A DNA stretch of 64,000 nucleotides, from NCBI GenBank assembly GCA_023213315.1, contig JAKCPI010031693.1, positions 62,001 through 126,000 on the forward strand, read 5' to 3'. Below the pieces are notes generated by a model. The model made no database searches. It was not told the origin of the DNA and was given only the letters and a program-made list of their open reading frames with translations. Each line of letters opens with the position of its first letter. The stretch's first letter is position 1. The position numbers were made by a program, and so were the translations under genes. Positions 34,173 to 48,575 of this stretch are shown piece after piece. This stretch comes from Euborellia annulipes. Its lineage: Eukaryota; Arthropoda; Insecta; Dermaptera; Anisolabididae.

Positions 34173-37100
34173 TTATCGAGTTGATTTATTAAATTGTTCA
34201 TAAAATGCAGATGTAGGCGAATTTGTATAGATAATAGAATCGTAATAACATCTCCGAGCTCTCTGTTCCACAGCCAATTTTCTATTTTCCTCCATGCATT
34301 GTCTCGCTACTTCCCTAAAATTCGAAATTATTTTATTAATAAAAAAGAAATTATTATTTTATAAAATTCATTTTTTTACCTAATTTTTTTCCTTTCTTCA
34401 CGTTCAGTCAATACAAGATGCTCATCTAAACCAATAGCTAACTTATCCCATTCTTTTTCAATACGTTTTTCTTCTTGTTGAACACGCTATTTAAAAAAAT
34501 AATAATAATTAATCATTTAGCATAAAATCCTTCCTCCATTATTCTTTAGTGTTTATAAAAATAAATAAGTAAAATATTTTCAAACATATATATATAGATA
34601 AGATTTATATAACACCTCATCTCTCTTGACTTGGGAAAATAGTTTAGAACTTATTCTACTTTATTTTGGAAAAGGTTATTTTTTTTTTTTTTTTTTTTTT
34701 TTGGTTGGGAAATAGATTATAAGTCGCGGGATGACCGAGCTGGAGCTCAGTGCTTTTTTCTTTTGATAAAATTTAAAAAAAAAACTAAAAAAGTAGGCTA
34801 CATCAGTAAAGTACTAGTTAGCCCCAAAGACGAGGTCTAGCGGAATTTGTTTTGTATACCGCAAATAATGAAAGAAATCGTTAAAGAGAATTTAGAGAAA
34901 AGTGGAAAAAACTAGTCGAGGTTTCCCAAAGACGAAACCTAGCATAATTTGTTTTGTATTCCGCAAATAGTAAATAGATTTAAAATTTGAAAGAAATCGT
35001 TAAAGCAAATTACCAGAAAAGTGGAAAAAACTTAAAAAATTACATTAGTAAAGTACTGGTACTCAAGGAAGTTAAAAAGAATTGAGAAAAATTAAAAAAA
35101 GTACACTAGTACTAGTTCCAGAAGTTTTCCAAAGACGAGACCCTTCATGTTGGGACCTGAAATAGTATATTTTTAAAATTTGAAAAAAATCTTTAGAGCC
35201 GTTTTCGAGAACTGATGTGCTTACATATAAACAAACAAACGTACAAGAAAATGATTGTCTATATCAGTGGTTCCCAACCGGTGTGCCCGGGCACCCAAGG
35301 GTGGCACGAGATTGGATAAGGGGTGCCGCGAGATATTGAGATAAACAAAAAAATTACCCTATACTTTTTTTTTTAAACTCTCACACTTTTTCCCCCGAGC
35401 GCTACCCTATACTTAAGCTAACAAAACTATTGACGTATTTTTACTCAGTGACTGTAGTAAAAGGGTGCCCCTAGTGTTTAATGTTATTCCCATCGGTGCG
35501 TTGGGGTGCCGTGTACTTCAAAAGGCTGGGAAACTCTGTTCTATCAGTGGCGTCATTTTAACTTTTTCTTGGGGGGGGGGGGGGGGGACATTTTTTTTTT
35601 CTTAAAATTTACTTACAAATGGGTACTCAAATTTGGCCAAAACATATTTAATTCAATTAATTGTTTAATTTTGTACAGTTTGTATACTTGTAGATGTATT
35701 TTGGAGTATTTTATTTAGAATAATGTAAAATTTTATAAAAATCAGAGCCCTTGGGAGGGGGGGGGGGGGCAAATGCCCCCTGCCCCCCCCCCAAATGACG
35801 CCACTGTGTTCTATATTATTAAAAAAGAAAAGAAAATTTAGAGTGTCCCTCACCTGCTTTTCTTCTATTTGTCTTTTCTGCTCTTCATGATATTCTTTAA
35901 GTTCTTCAGCACTCATGCCTTTATACATATATCCTATACGCCTAAAAATATTAAAACATTAAATTATATTCTTTTATTAATAAATTCAATTATCATACCG
36001 ATCAGGTCCAAGGTTACTTTTAGAAACATCAGGATTTTCAGTAAGCATATCTCCAGTAACATTGTTATAAATTTCAGCTTGGTTATCCTCTGATTCTCTT
36101 ATTGATTCAAGATGTCTATGGTGAGCTTGTTCTTCAGCAAGAGCTTTATTATAGAGGAGAATTGCCTATAATATTATTTAAATTAAAATTACTATTGGAT
36201 TTTTTCTTTTACTAAAATCTAATTATTATTATTAATAGAGAAAAAAATTAATTATTTTATTAATTTACCTTCTGCATTTTATGTCTACATGAATCCTCCA
36301 TATGTTCCAAGTCAATTGCTCTTTGATCCCTTGCTACAAGAGCTGCAGAATATTCTTGTTCTGCTTTAATTCTAGAAATTTCAGCTTCTTGTCGTTCTTT
36401 TATTTGTTGTTCAAGCCAAGAACGAACTTGTTCTCGTTGAATAACACCCCTCTCGTGGCGTCCAATATCTTCACCCACAAATCTATTAGATAAAAGAAAA
36501 TTTTAAGACATTTTTGTAAAATATAATTTAAATTATAAGTTACTTTTGAGCTGATGAAAGTCCTAATCTAGGATCATCATCATTTATCCGAGCAGGTAGC
36601 ATTTTCTTGAGCCTCTCAGGATCATTAAGATCATATTCACGCCTTCCTTCACGTTTTTGATAGACATTTCGAAATTCATTCAATTCAACTAATTGACGTC
36701 GTTTTTCTTCCTCAAGCTGTGAACATAATAAAAATACCGTATTTTATATTTATATATATATATAAAATGTTTGTTCATCTTAAACACAAATATGACTACA
36801 TTGCCATAACGTATAATAATTGAATAGAAAAAATTCCATCTTCATAATTATTAAGGATTTATTAGAGTAGATAAAATTTACCTGTCTTTGTAAAAGGATG
36901 CATATTTTATCTTCATTGATTCTCTCTGTTTCATAGGCTTGATCAAGTTCATTTTGTTGTTCTTTAATACATTTTTTTTCTAAAATCTGTCGCTCGATTG
37001 CTTCTTTATCAATCTGAATCGAAAAAAAAGTAAAAATATATAGAATTGTATTAAAAGAAAGCTTAGAAGACATTTCTAAATAGACATTTATTTATAAAAT

Positions 37101-37220
37101 TAACATTACTCCTATTTTTCGCTGTCGGGCATTGAATATACGAGGTTTCCTTTCTTCTTCAAGACGTCTGCGACGTTCGATAATTTGAATTTCTTTTCTA
37201 TCAATTGGTAAACACAACAT
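34173..37220 (-). CDS. RIBC2: RIB43A-like protein with coiled coils (RIBC2-like), ciliary doublet protein
   Basis: RIB43A proteins are inner-lumen filaments of ciliary and flagellar doublet microtubules. Eight exons join in phase: 37110-37220, 36882-37013, 36544-36716, 36269-36482, 35999-36165, 35854-35941, 34380-34486 and 34173-34314. They encode 377 residues, about the length of human RIBC2. Almost the whole chain is charged coiled coil rich in Glu, Arg and Gln. Family landmarks: an N-terminal LPIDRKE...ERRRRLEEERKPRIFNARQRKIG, REYDLNDPERLKKMLPARINDDD, FVGEDIGRHER, and the C-terminal TSAFYEQFNKSTR. RIBC1 is the alternative; the C-terminus favours RIBC2. A candidate RFX X-box lies upstream. 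Intron 6 holds two adjacent hAT MITEs. Confidence 0.9.
34795..35250. repeat. Two to three degenerate units of a dispersed repeat, in RIBC2 intron 6
   Basis: Phrases 'agtaaagtactagt', 'cccaaagacgaggtctagc', 'aatttgttttgtataccgca' and 'aaatcgttaaagagaattt' recur in order about every 120-150 bp. Related to 1-130 and 63440-63560. Confidence 0.6.
35265..35538. mobile_element. hAT-type MITE, older of two adjacent insertions
   Basis: Ends CAGTGGTTCCCAACC / GGCTGGGAAACTCTG. The left flank is GTCTATAT (35257-35264). The matching right flank TTCTATAT is split by the next MITE: it is restored when 35545-35806 and one of its target copies are removed. Confidence 0.75.
35545..35806. mobile_element. hAT-type MITE inserted across the neighbour's target site, perfect duplication
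   Basis: Inverted ends CAGTGGCGTCATTT / AAATGACGCCACTG. Identical TGTTCTAT flanks at 35537-35544 and 35807-35814. It has subterminal G and C runs. Degraded relatives are at 23430-23642 and 39768-40030. Confidence 0.92.
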
Positions 37221-37296
37221 TTTTATTCACAATCTAAAATACTTATATTAAAAAAAAAAATAATTTGATAGATGAAAAAATGTCTAACAAGGAAAG

Positions 37297-37310
37297 GTTG
37301 TCATGGAAAC
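37297..37310. promoter_or_regulatory. Candidate RFX X-box upstream of the RIBC2-like gene
   Basis: GTTGTCATGGAAAC fits the RFX consensus GTTRCCATGGYAAC with few differences and dyad symmetry. It lies 77 bp above the start codon of a ciliary gene, the usual place for X-boxes of ciliary genes. Confidence 0.7.
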
Positions 37311-39131
37311 ACACAATAAGCAATAACCTAAATTAAAAACCAAAACGAGTTAATTAATGGTGGATAAAAGCAACGCCGAATGCGGCGAAATCATGGATGG
37401 GTGACGCCGAGGAATCAGCGTGGTCAAGGCTGGAAAATTTTAATTTGGAATAGGCATTGTCTCGAGCTGCTAGTAAGGAACTCAGGAAACAATATTTCAA
37501 GATTACATAAATTTGATAAAAAATTTTCAATTGACTTCTAAGGTAAGCATGCTAAAGGGTACAGTAAGATATATTATGTTCAGTAATCGTCAACGCCTTC
37601 AACTTCGATATAAAATACCATGTTTTGAATTGAAATTAAAGATTTTTTTTAAGATATGTCATATTGCCTTTCACTAGCCTAAAAAATATACCGTATTACT
37701 TTATTCCATAATACTTTATTGCTAAGAAATTCATCTTTACAAATGTAAAACATAGATACATAAATACATTTTTTTCCTCTTTTCTCTAAAATATCACCTA
37801 GAGTTATTTTTTGTTAAGATTTTGAAGAATAATAATAATACAATCATTTATCTTTAATGTTATTATTAATATAATAACGATTATTTACTTAAATTATTAA
37901 AGTTATTGATAAAAGAGAAATGAGTATATTTACAAAATATAGTACAGTGGATTTTTGTTATTTTTATACCTACATAGATTTAATTGTTTTTAATTTTTTA
38001 TCCTAAAAATAAATAATCTATCTATTAGAATTTCCAAATGTCGAACAATCAATCATTTGAAAAAGACTGAGTAGTAGTAATAGATTTTCTTGGGTTAGTT
38101 ATCGTGAATAAGATAACACAGACTACAAAATATTTGAGCCTTCACAATAGAATAGAATAACAAATCTTTTCTTCCTTCTTTATAAAAAAGTAAAGTAAAA
38201 AAAAAAAAATTCACAGATATTTTTATAGCACAGCCCTTTGTATATTCACTCTTTTTTTTTATTAATATACGCAATAAATATAAATCTAAAAAAGAATCTC
38301 CCTTTTTCAATGTTTAAAAAAAAGATTTGTTTTACATGATACAATTTTTTTTTTTAAGATTCATTATATGATCTATGAATTAGATTCATCAATTTTCAAT
38401 TAAACTAGAATAATAAGTTTTTTTTTCTAGTGTGCGCTTAGCTAAAAGTGAAAAGAATTATTTTTATGTCAAAAGTACTAACATTTTTTAATTAAATATG
38501 ACATGATAGAAACATTTACAAAATATTATTTCTTTAAAAGAATTTTCTAAGTTTAATTAATTTCTCAGTGAGAAAAAATGTTCAAAAAGCATATCTATCT
38601 GAAAGTGAAAATGATATTTGCTTCAACAATATTAAAATTTCAATATTTTTCAATAATAAAATAATATCTTCTTTCAAATTAATATAAAGCTCTTGTGATC
38701 TATAAAAAAAAAAAAACTAACGGAATTTTCCCTAAGATGGGATACAACTCAATCCGGGTTCCAGTTTAGACATAAATTAAAGGAAGATCATTAGCCAGAA
38801 GAAGGCAACATATTATAATTTCTGAGAGAACTTTCGATTGATCTGCTGCTCTCCTTATTAGTTTTTTATACTGAGAATTATAATATTAATAACATTGAAA
38901 TTACAAAAAAACGAAAATTTAAAAAGACAAAAAACTTCAATACCTAATAGAGTTAATATTGTTGAATAAATAAAAACTTTTATTTTCTAGGATAAACAAT
39001 TCACCATCTAATTAAAACATTTATATTTTAAAATTTTTTAAATTTTATTAATATAATACTTGAAGAAAGGATCATGAACTATTTAAATATTTATTTTTTA
39101 GATTTTTATAAATGAAAAAAAAATTGATTGA
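37311..39131. other. Intergenic region between RIBC2-like and LANCL3 genes
   Basis: Low-complexity AT-rich sequence, with homopolymer runs around 37600-38400. No coding region, RNA gene or clear transposon end seen. Confidence 0.6.
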
Positions 39132-42076
<2,945 letters not shown>

Positions 42077-42189
42077 TTACCATATCTAAAAAAGAAAATA
42101 TTATTGTTGTTTTAAATGTTTGTTTATTTCAGCAAATAAATGTGAATACAAATGAACATATTATATATTATCATAGTATTGTAGTTGTG

Positions 42190-42505
42190 GCTGTTGAGTT
42201 GTATCAAGGAAAGGTTGCAGGAGCAGAGACTGGCAGCCAAATTTTTTCTTTAAATATTTTATTGGTCGACGTTTCGGTATCAATAGAGGCCATCTTCAGG
42301 GCCCATTTCATTTGAAAGATCTCTCACCTGATGAGCATCATTACACATAGCTGCATAATACAAATTATATATATTTCCTTGACACTTATTGGGCCCTGAA
42401 GATGGCCTCTATCGAGACCGAAACGACGGCCCAATAAAATATTTAAAGAAAAAATTTGGCTGCCAGTCTCTGCTCTGCAACCTTTCCTTGATATTATCCA
42501 AGCCA
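42190..42505. mobile_element. Foldback with two hammerhead motifs (Penelope type)
   Basis: The arms are inverted copies (gttgcaggagcagagactgg, cagccaaattttttctttaa). The minus-strand motif at 42259-42308 keeps CTGAAGA, GAAAC and GTC but has a poor stem I. The plus-strand motif at 42386-42437 has a perfect 10-bp stem I (TTATTGGGCC/GGCCCAATAA) but GAC in place of GTC. Confidence 0.75.
42386..42437 (+). ncRNA. Hammerhead ribozyme motif with altered cleavage triplet
   Basis: Stem I TTATTGGGCC pairs perfectly with GGCCCAATAA; core CTGAAGA (42396-42402); stem II GGCCTC..GAGACC; GAAAC; then GAC where GTC is expected. The change at the triplet should weaken or stop cleavage. Confidence 0.6.
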
Positions 42506-44052
42506 AAATACTCTGAAATACTCAAAATACTCTGAAAATAAATCAAGATAATTTTTTAAAAATTGTTTTGTCTTCTTGAATATAACACCCTCTTCAGCGG
42601 TCCAAGAATAGATCTACTCGTTTATGTGTTTGATTGTAATTTACTGGACTAAACTAAAAGTTTCGTTAAACTTGATATCATATATTAATATAAAAAGCCT
42701 CTCTATTTTCCATGTCTTATGATAACTTTTGTTTTTAAAGGAATCTCGAAATTGAAATATCTTTTAAAATTTTTTATTTATTTTTTTTATTTATTTAAGA
42801 AAACCTTAAACTTCGGGTTTGAAAAAATTTCCTTGAAATAGAGAATATCTGGAGAATATTTTGAAAGATGGTTTATATCACATTTGACATATGACAATAT
42901 GCATAAACAAAACATTTAATGAAAATAAATTAAGTACTAGAGGGGGCTTACCTAATGAATAATAGTAATTAAAAATCTAATTATAATAAATATGAATTGG
43001 TAAAATTCAAGGATCTTTATGTGATTGACATTTAATGGCAAAATCAAAATTTCAAATGAAGCCAACATGAGAAAAATCAAGGATCCCAACTAAACAATTC
43101 AATATTCAATAATTTAAATTTAATTTAAAAAAAAGAATTAAAGAAATGAGTTCTTAATAGATTGCCTTTGTTAAAAAAAATGAACAATTGTAAAATAGTT
43201 TGGAAAAAATCTAAATAATACAAGACAAAAAATTTATTTGGATAAAAGAACGAATTTGCTTTATTTCTTTATAGGGCCGCCGAGAGCGGATACAGGGGAC
43301 TCAGGATTTTTTTTTTAATTTGTAAAAGGCATCTCACATGACCTTTTATATTCCCTTCGTTATTTATTTTAATCCATTGGTAGCCAACAGGGAATAGTAG
43401 CCAAGTTAAATGAAATAAATTTTTTTCGATTGGGACGAGATGCGAACCCCGACCTGGGTTTAATTCTATATTTAATAATTTTTTAATTAACTATGTAATG
43501 AGAGTACATTATACAAAAGTCCCTGTAATGGAGAGTAAAGCGCATACATTGGTAATTCGGGTTTCTTTCCAATGGTATGGTTTTACATTCAAATTAATTT
43601 CCTTTAATCAATATTTATGCAGATTTATCACAAATTTGTAAATCCCCCTTGCAAAACCAAGTTCAATTAACTTTATTTTTAGTATTTAAGATTTTTTAAA
43701 TTATTTATTTTTTAAAATTATAATTTTTAAATATTAACATAAAATCGATATTTAATTTCCATTTTAGAAATAAAAATTATTTTCAAAAACTTTCTTTATA
43801 TTATTTATAATAAAAAATTTTATGTTTTTAAAATGTTTAACCTACCGCCATAAATTATTTTTATCGGTCTCAAGATTTGAATAGACTAGTAGAGAGAATT
43901 TAGTTAATTAATATTGTTTCTCTTCGAAATGTTCGTGTATCGTTAGTACGGATTTAGTGTTAACAAAGTGAAATCGAGTTTTATTTCAATTAATTAATGT
44001 TTAAATATTGATTGTTTTATGTTTAGATTGAAATAATCATTAGGAAATCAAA

Positions 44053-47000
44053 ATGTCTTCTATAGTACTCAAAAGTTTATCTGTTCTACTCGGAATTTTT
44101 TTTATCTTTGTTGGTGTAATTAAAATAACATCACAAGTCAGCAAAGATCTTCATAAAGATTTGGTAAATATAATAAATATTAGAGAATTTTAATTAATTT
44201 TTTTTTTATTTATTTTTATTTATTATATAAAATTTGCCCTTATTCGTTGTATAGTTATTGACTGACATTTGGTTGTCAATATTTCAGGTGTTGTCATTTC
44301 ATTTTATAAATGTTTATATCTATACATCTATTAAATATCATTTTGTAGGTCAAGTTTTTTTTAAAATAGACAAATAATTATTTTGGCAAATTGCCTTCGC
44401 TAAAGATATTATGAAAAATTTCTATAAATACTTTTTTTTCATAATTTTACTTTTTATTATTTTTTTAAATACTAACTATAAAAATAATAATTATCCAGAT
44501 GCTAACTCGTAAAAATCATATGATATGTCATACTGTTATAAATACCCTTGCTATCCCTGGCCTAGGTGTCAGAATTGTATATAGACCTCTCGCCAATTTT
44601 TTTTTTAATCACTCTATTTCTAGAAATAACCAAAACTATTTTATTAAAAAAAAATTGCATGATTTAATATTATATAACCAAAATTTTTAAATATTTATTA
44701 GATAATTTTCTTTATTTTTTCAGAGGAAAGAATATGTAAAATATGCTAAAGTATTTCCACTATCCGAAGCTTTGGATTTCAAAGTTCCTTCAAAATGGTA
44801 TCGTAGGACAGTTGGAAGTCTAGAAATAATATGTGGATTAGCAATGGCTTTTATTCCTAGTAGTAAGTTTTTTTTTATTTTTGATCATATTAATAAATAC
44901 CAATAGAGAGGTGTATTTGATAAAAATGCATATAATTAGAGAATATGCATGATAGTTGGATAAATCCTATTTCAAATTATTGGCCATTGGTTGGATAAAC
45001 AAACCAATAGACGGTGGTTGAGGCAGGGCTACAGAGAGCAAACCCGGGGGAGCCCCGGGGCTGAATCCTATAATTAATCATTTATTTTAAAATTATCACT
45101 AGTTTTATGAGAAACCATACAGCACAGCTTATTCTACATTTTCAACGAGGCCTTGGGTTCAACCCATAGGGAACAATTATAAAATTTTGAATTTGATAAA
45201 AAAAAACCTGATGTGACTACGAGCACATTCCACAACTTTTGTATACATTTTTTTTCTATCTATAAATGTATCATTTTAAATTCAGGCGAGCTCAAAACGT
45301 GTATTTTCATTTAAATTCCAGCTTTTCATCATGAAAGGATTACTGGTTGGAGAAAATAAAAAATATTAATTATTATTTAATTGGCGGTCTTTATTTTAGA
45401 TAAAATTAAAATTGACATTGGTGATTTATATATTAAGAGAAACAACCACATATAAGAAATGATTACAAGCTAACATTAACAATGTCGTTTTATTTAACTC
45501 TTTTCTTTATTCAATTCTCAATTGGAAGATTACTCCTTAATCTTCTAAGATCCTATAAGTAATCATTTATTTTAAAGTATCTAAGTAATCTTTCAATTGA
45601 GAATTGCATATGAACTTCTTACAACCTCCAATTATTAGACTTTATTGGTTCAAATTTTTTTTTCTTTTTGGAGAGCATTAAATCTTCCAAAAATTAAATT
45701 CCTATTTTCCACATAATTAAAATAAAAAGTGAATTTTAATTATGAAAATAAGATATTTCATAATTATTTTAAAAAATTTAAAAAATTCATTTGAATGAGC
45801 GTTATATAACAAGATACATAAAATATTTTTTCTAAAAATAGAGAGCCCATAAAAGATTAAAAGATCTTAATTAATTTTGACATCTTTTGATTTTTTTTGC
45901 TAATTAAATAAATTTCCTTTTTTTTTTAAAGGTGCAGTTAAACAAGGAGCTAATATTATTTTACTTCTAATGATGATGATGGCTGTATATTCACATTATA
46001 TGGTTAATGATAAATTCGAAAGGATCGCTCCAGCATTGGTATGCATTCTTTATTTATTAGTAACCTCCGTCTCATTGAAATGATATTTCACAAAAAAAGA
46101 AGCAAAAAAAAAATTACTGATAAATCCAGCCAAGGATAAAAATTTTTTTTTTTTCTCACTTCTTAATGGAAAAGGCAAAAATTTTTTTTAACAATTTATA
46201 AGGAAAGAATTTGTTAACCCAGGAGATCTCAAACGGCGAACTGGGGCTTGAAAATATTTTAATATAAAAGGGGGAGCCTCATGGCAAATCGGATAAGCTG
46301 CGGATTACGAATCTAGAATTGCTATACAACTCGAGTTCAAATCCCAAATGCCGTTAAAATTTTCAAACATTGTCTCCTCCATCTCCCAAAGACACCATGA
46401 CCCAATTTACCCATCATGTAAGACACCATGACCCAATTTACCCATCATGTAAGACACCATGACCCAATTTACCCATCAAAATACAATCCTGTCTTCGCTT
46501 TAGATAATAATACATGTTTTAAATGAATAATATAAATAATATTATAATTAGTGATGAGAAGTAGACTTTGAATTGGGTATAGGAGACTTTGCAGCCAAGG
46601 AATTAAATAAAAAACTTTTATTTAATTAATTAACCGTCGACGTTTCGGTCGCAAGTCACGACCTTCCTCAGGACGATTAATTGTTAGAATACAACGTTGA
46701 CAGTATTATATTTAATTATCATTGTGATTATACAATATTTAATTGGGCTATATGTATTAAGAGTGACTTGGTCGCTTAGGACTTATTACTATCAATGAAT
46801 TATAATTATTAAAAAAACTGGATTTGTACGAGAAATTGATTAATCGATTTTAATCCAGAAGTTTCTCGTATAATATTATATTTTATACAGTATCTTAAAA
46901 TTGAAGAAAAATATTCTTTTTTTTTGTGAAAAATCATTGGTGAAGAATTTTTTTATACTAATTAACTCTATAATTTATTTTTTTCCCAAACAGGTCTTCT

Positions 47001-47098
47001 TTTTTATGTTAACGGGTCGGCTGGTTATTGATTGGCAATTACGACGACGAGAATTATCTGAACCTATTGTTGCTAATGGTGAAAAGAAAGTGAATTAA
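44053..47098 (+). CDS. TMEM35: TMEM35-family protein (NACHO-like nicotinic receptor chaperone)
   Basis: Small ER membrane protein. In vertebrates TMEM35A/NACHO promotes assembly of nicotinic acetylcholine receptors. Exons 44053-44163, 44724-44862, 45932-46038 and 46994-47098 join in phase to 153 residues. Four hydrophobic helices are visible: SIVLKSLSVLLGIFFIFVGV near 3-22, GSLEIICGLAMAFIP, NIILLLMMMMAVYSHYM and ALVFFFMLTGRLVIDW. VGVIKITSQVSKDLHKDL and RKEYVKYAKVFPL are typical of the family. It ends in a charged tail. Intron 3 carries a tRNA-like repeat, a tandem repeat and a hammerhead motif. Whether it acts on nicotinic receptors here is inferred from the family. Confidence 0.9.
46274..46352 (+). 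repeat. tRNA-Arg(ACG)-like sequence, SINE head or pseudo-tRNA
   Basis: The order is: A-box-like ATGGCAAATCGGATAA, an anticodon-arm-like GATTACGAATC with ACG in the loop, and a B box GAGTTCAAATCC (46333-46344). It resembles tRNA-Arg(ACG). The acceptor stem does not close well, and a tandem repeat follows, so it is probably a decayed SINE. Confidence 0.5.
46390..46479. repeat. Three tandem copies of a 31-bp unit
   Basis: Units at 46390-46420, 46421-46451 and 46452-46479 (partial) contain agacaccatgacccaattta then cccatcatgta. They are identical over their shared length, so the expansion is recent. In NACHO intron 3. Confidence 0.9.
46629..46681 (-). ncRNA. Hammerhead ribozyme motif in NACHO intron 3
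   Basis: On minus: stem I ATTAATCGTC, core CTGAGGA, stem II GGTCG/CGACC with a 7-base loop, GAAAC, GTC, stem I' GACGGTTAAT. Stem I pairs at all 10 positions with one G-U. CTGAGGA is allowed because core position 7 is free. All invariant bases are present. Confidence 0.8.
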
Positions 47099-48575
47099 AT
47101 GTGGTCTAATCTTATATACTTCTAAAATGATATATGAAGAAAATTTCTAGTCAAAAAAAAAACATCCATTTTGAAATGGAAAAAAGAGAGAAACTTCTGA
47201 GCATTTCCAAAGGGAGGACTCATAAAATAAATACTAGTAAGAATTTTTTTACAAAATAAAAACAAATATTTGCTCAGAAATTTTGAAATAAGTATGAATG
47301 TAGATTAAATATTGTTATATTTACATAAGTAAAGAGTAATTGGACAAAACAAAGATTGGATAAAGTTTTATTTTATTGTAAAACAAGAAAGTAGAAACAT
47401 CTGCCTGGTATTATTTATTTAAAAAAATATTGGCATTAGGCTACCAGCCATTTTTGCCACCGTTATATCCCGGGTAAGGTGTAGTAGGGATAGATAGCTT
47501 CTTTCCGGGTCATTTATTATCTTTATTTTTTTTATCAGCATCTTCTCTCCCTTCTTCAAAATTGTACTTGTATCTTAGACATATGATTAACTTGTTAACT
47601 TCAAATTTTACCTCGAACTTCAATGATATGAACTAAGCGATCATATGACCAAACACCTTTTCAAATTTTTATCAGCCTCTGTAAATTCTTATTTGTACTA
47701 GATATAAAATTATTTAGTTTTTGGTAAACCGAAAAATTTCCTCTAACATGTTATGTTTGGCATGATAATAATTAAATAATTTTCGAGATCTATTTATTTG
47801 AATAAGATATTAATAATCCAAGAGTACCTCGATTCGGACTTGTCAATTAATCTAACTTCAATTCTCTTTTTAGAGAAATGCATGTTCAACTGGGAATGTG
47901 AGTATTTGTTGGTGTTGGTTGAGGGCTCAGTGGCCTGATAGCACCGAAAAGGCTAAAAAATATTGATTAGTGTTGTGCTATTATTGTATTTTTAATAAAA
48001 TAAAACTTTATCCAATTACACTTTTTGTTACTTATGCAGGAAATATAACAAATATGAAGTAAATTAAGCTTCAATAAATAAATTTTCAAGTTTTCTTATA
48101 TAATAGTATTTAAATCCACTGCCAAAGTTGACTCACTTAATGATTTGACTTAAAAATTTCAAAAATATTAGATATAACTAATTCAAATTGCACTTTTTAT
48201 AGCTAATTTATTATTAATCAAGGAATGTTTTTATTTTAATCCTTAAAATCAGAATATATTTTTTGTAAATTAAATATATTAAGCTCACGTCTATTATTTA
48301 TGTGTTTTCAAATGTTGTTTATGTTAAAACTCTAGTCATATTGTTAAAAAAAATAAATATAAGTTTAATGAATTCACTTAAATATAGAAAAAAATGGTGT
48401 AGAGGCCATTTAATAATAAAAATTATGAACATAATTTTCTTAGAGCAGGCACTATAGCTGATAAAGATTTTACGAATAAAACACTTTGTTAACGAGAAGC
48501 TTCTTTATTTATGCATTAATATTAATAATAAGCTTCTTTTTAATATTTAATTTTGACAATTAAGTGACAACAAAT
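47099..48575. other. Convergent intergenic region between NACHO and VTA1
   Basis: 3' flanks of two converging genes. A weak hammerhead-like relic may lie at 47920-47985. No gene seen. Confidence 0.55.

Larger units (their letters stand above)
42077..44052. other. Divergent intergenic region between LANCL3 and NACHO
   Basis: It holds promoters of two divergent genes and the hammerhead foldback at 42190-42505. A B-box-like site (GGGTTCGCATCTC on minus, near 43440) has no good A box. Otherwise nothing seen. Confidence 0.55.

Noticed and set aside
42324..42506. Short ORFs in the 42.2-42.5 kb foldback
   Set aside because: Same residues appear in both strands because of the inverted arms; they overlap ribozyme sequence.
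46390..46479. CRISPR array
   Set aside because: The three 31-bp units are directly adjacent without spacers and lie in a eukaryotic intron.
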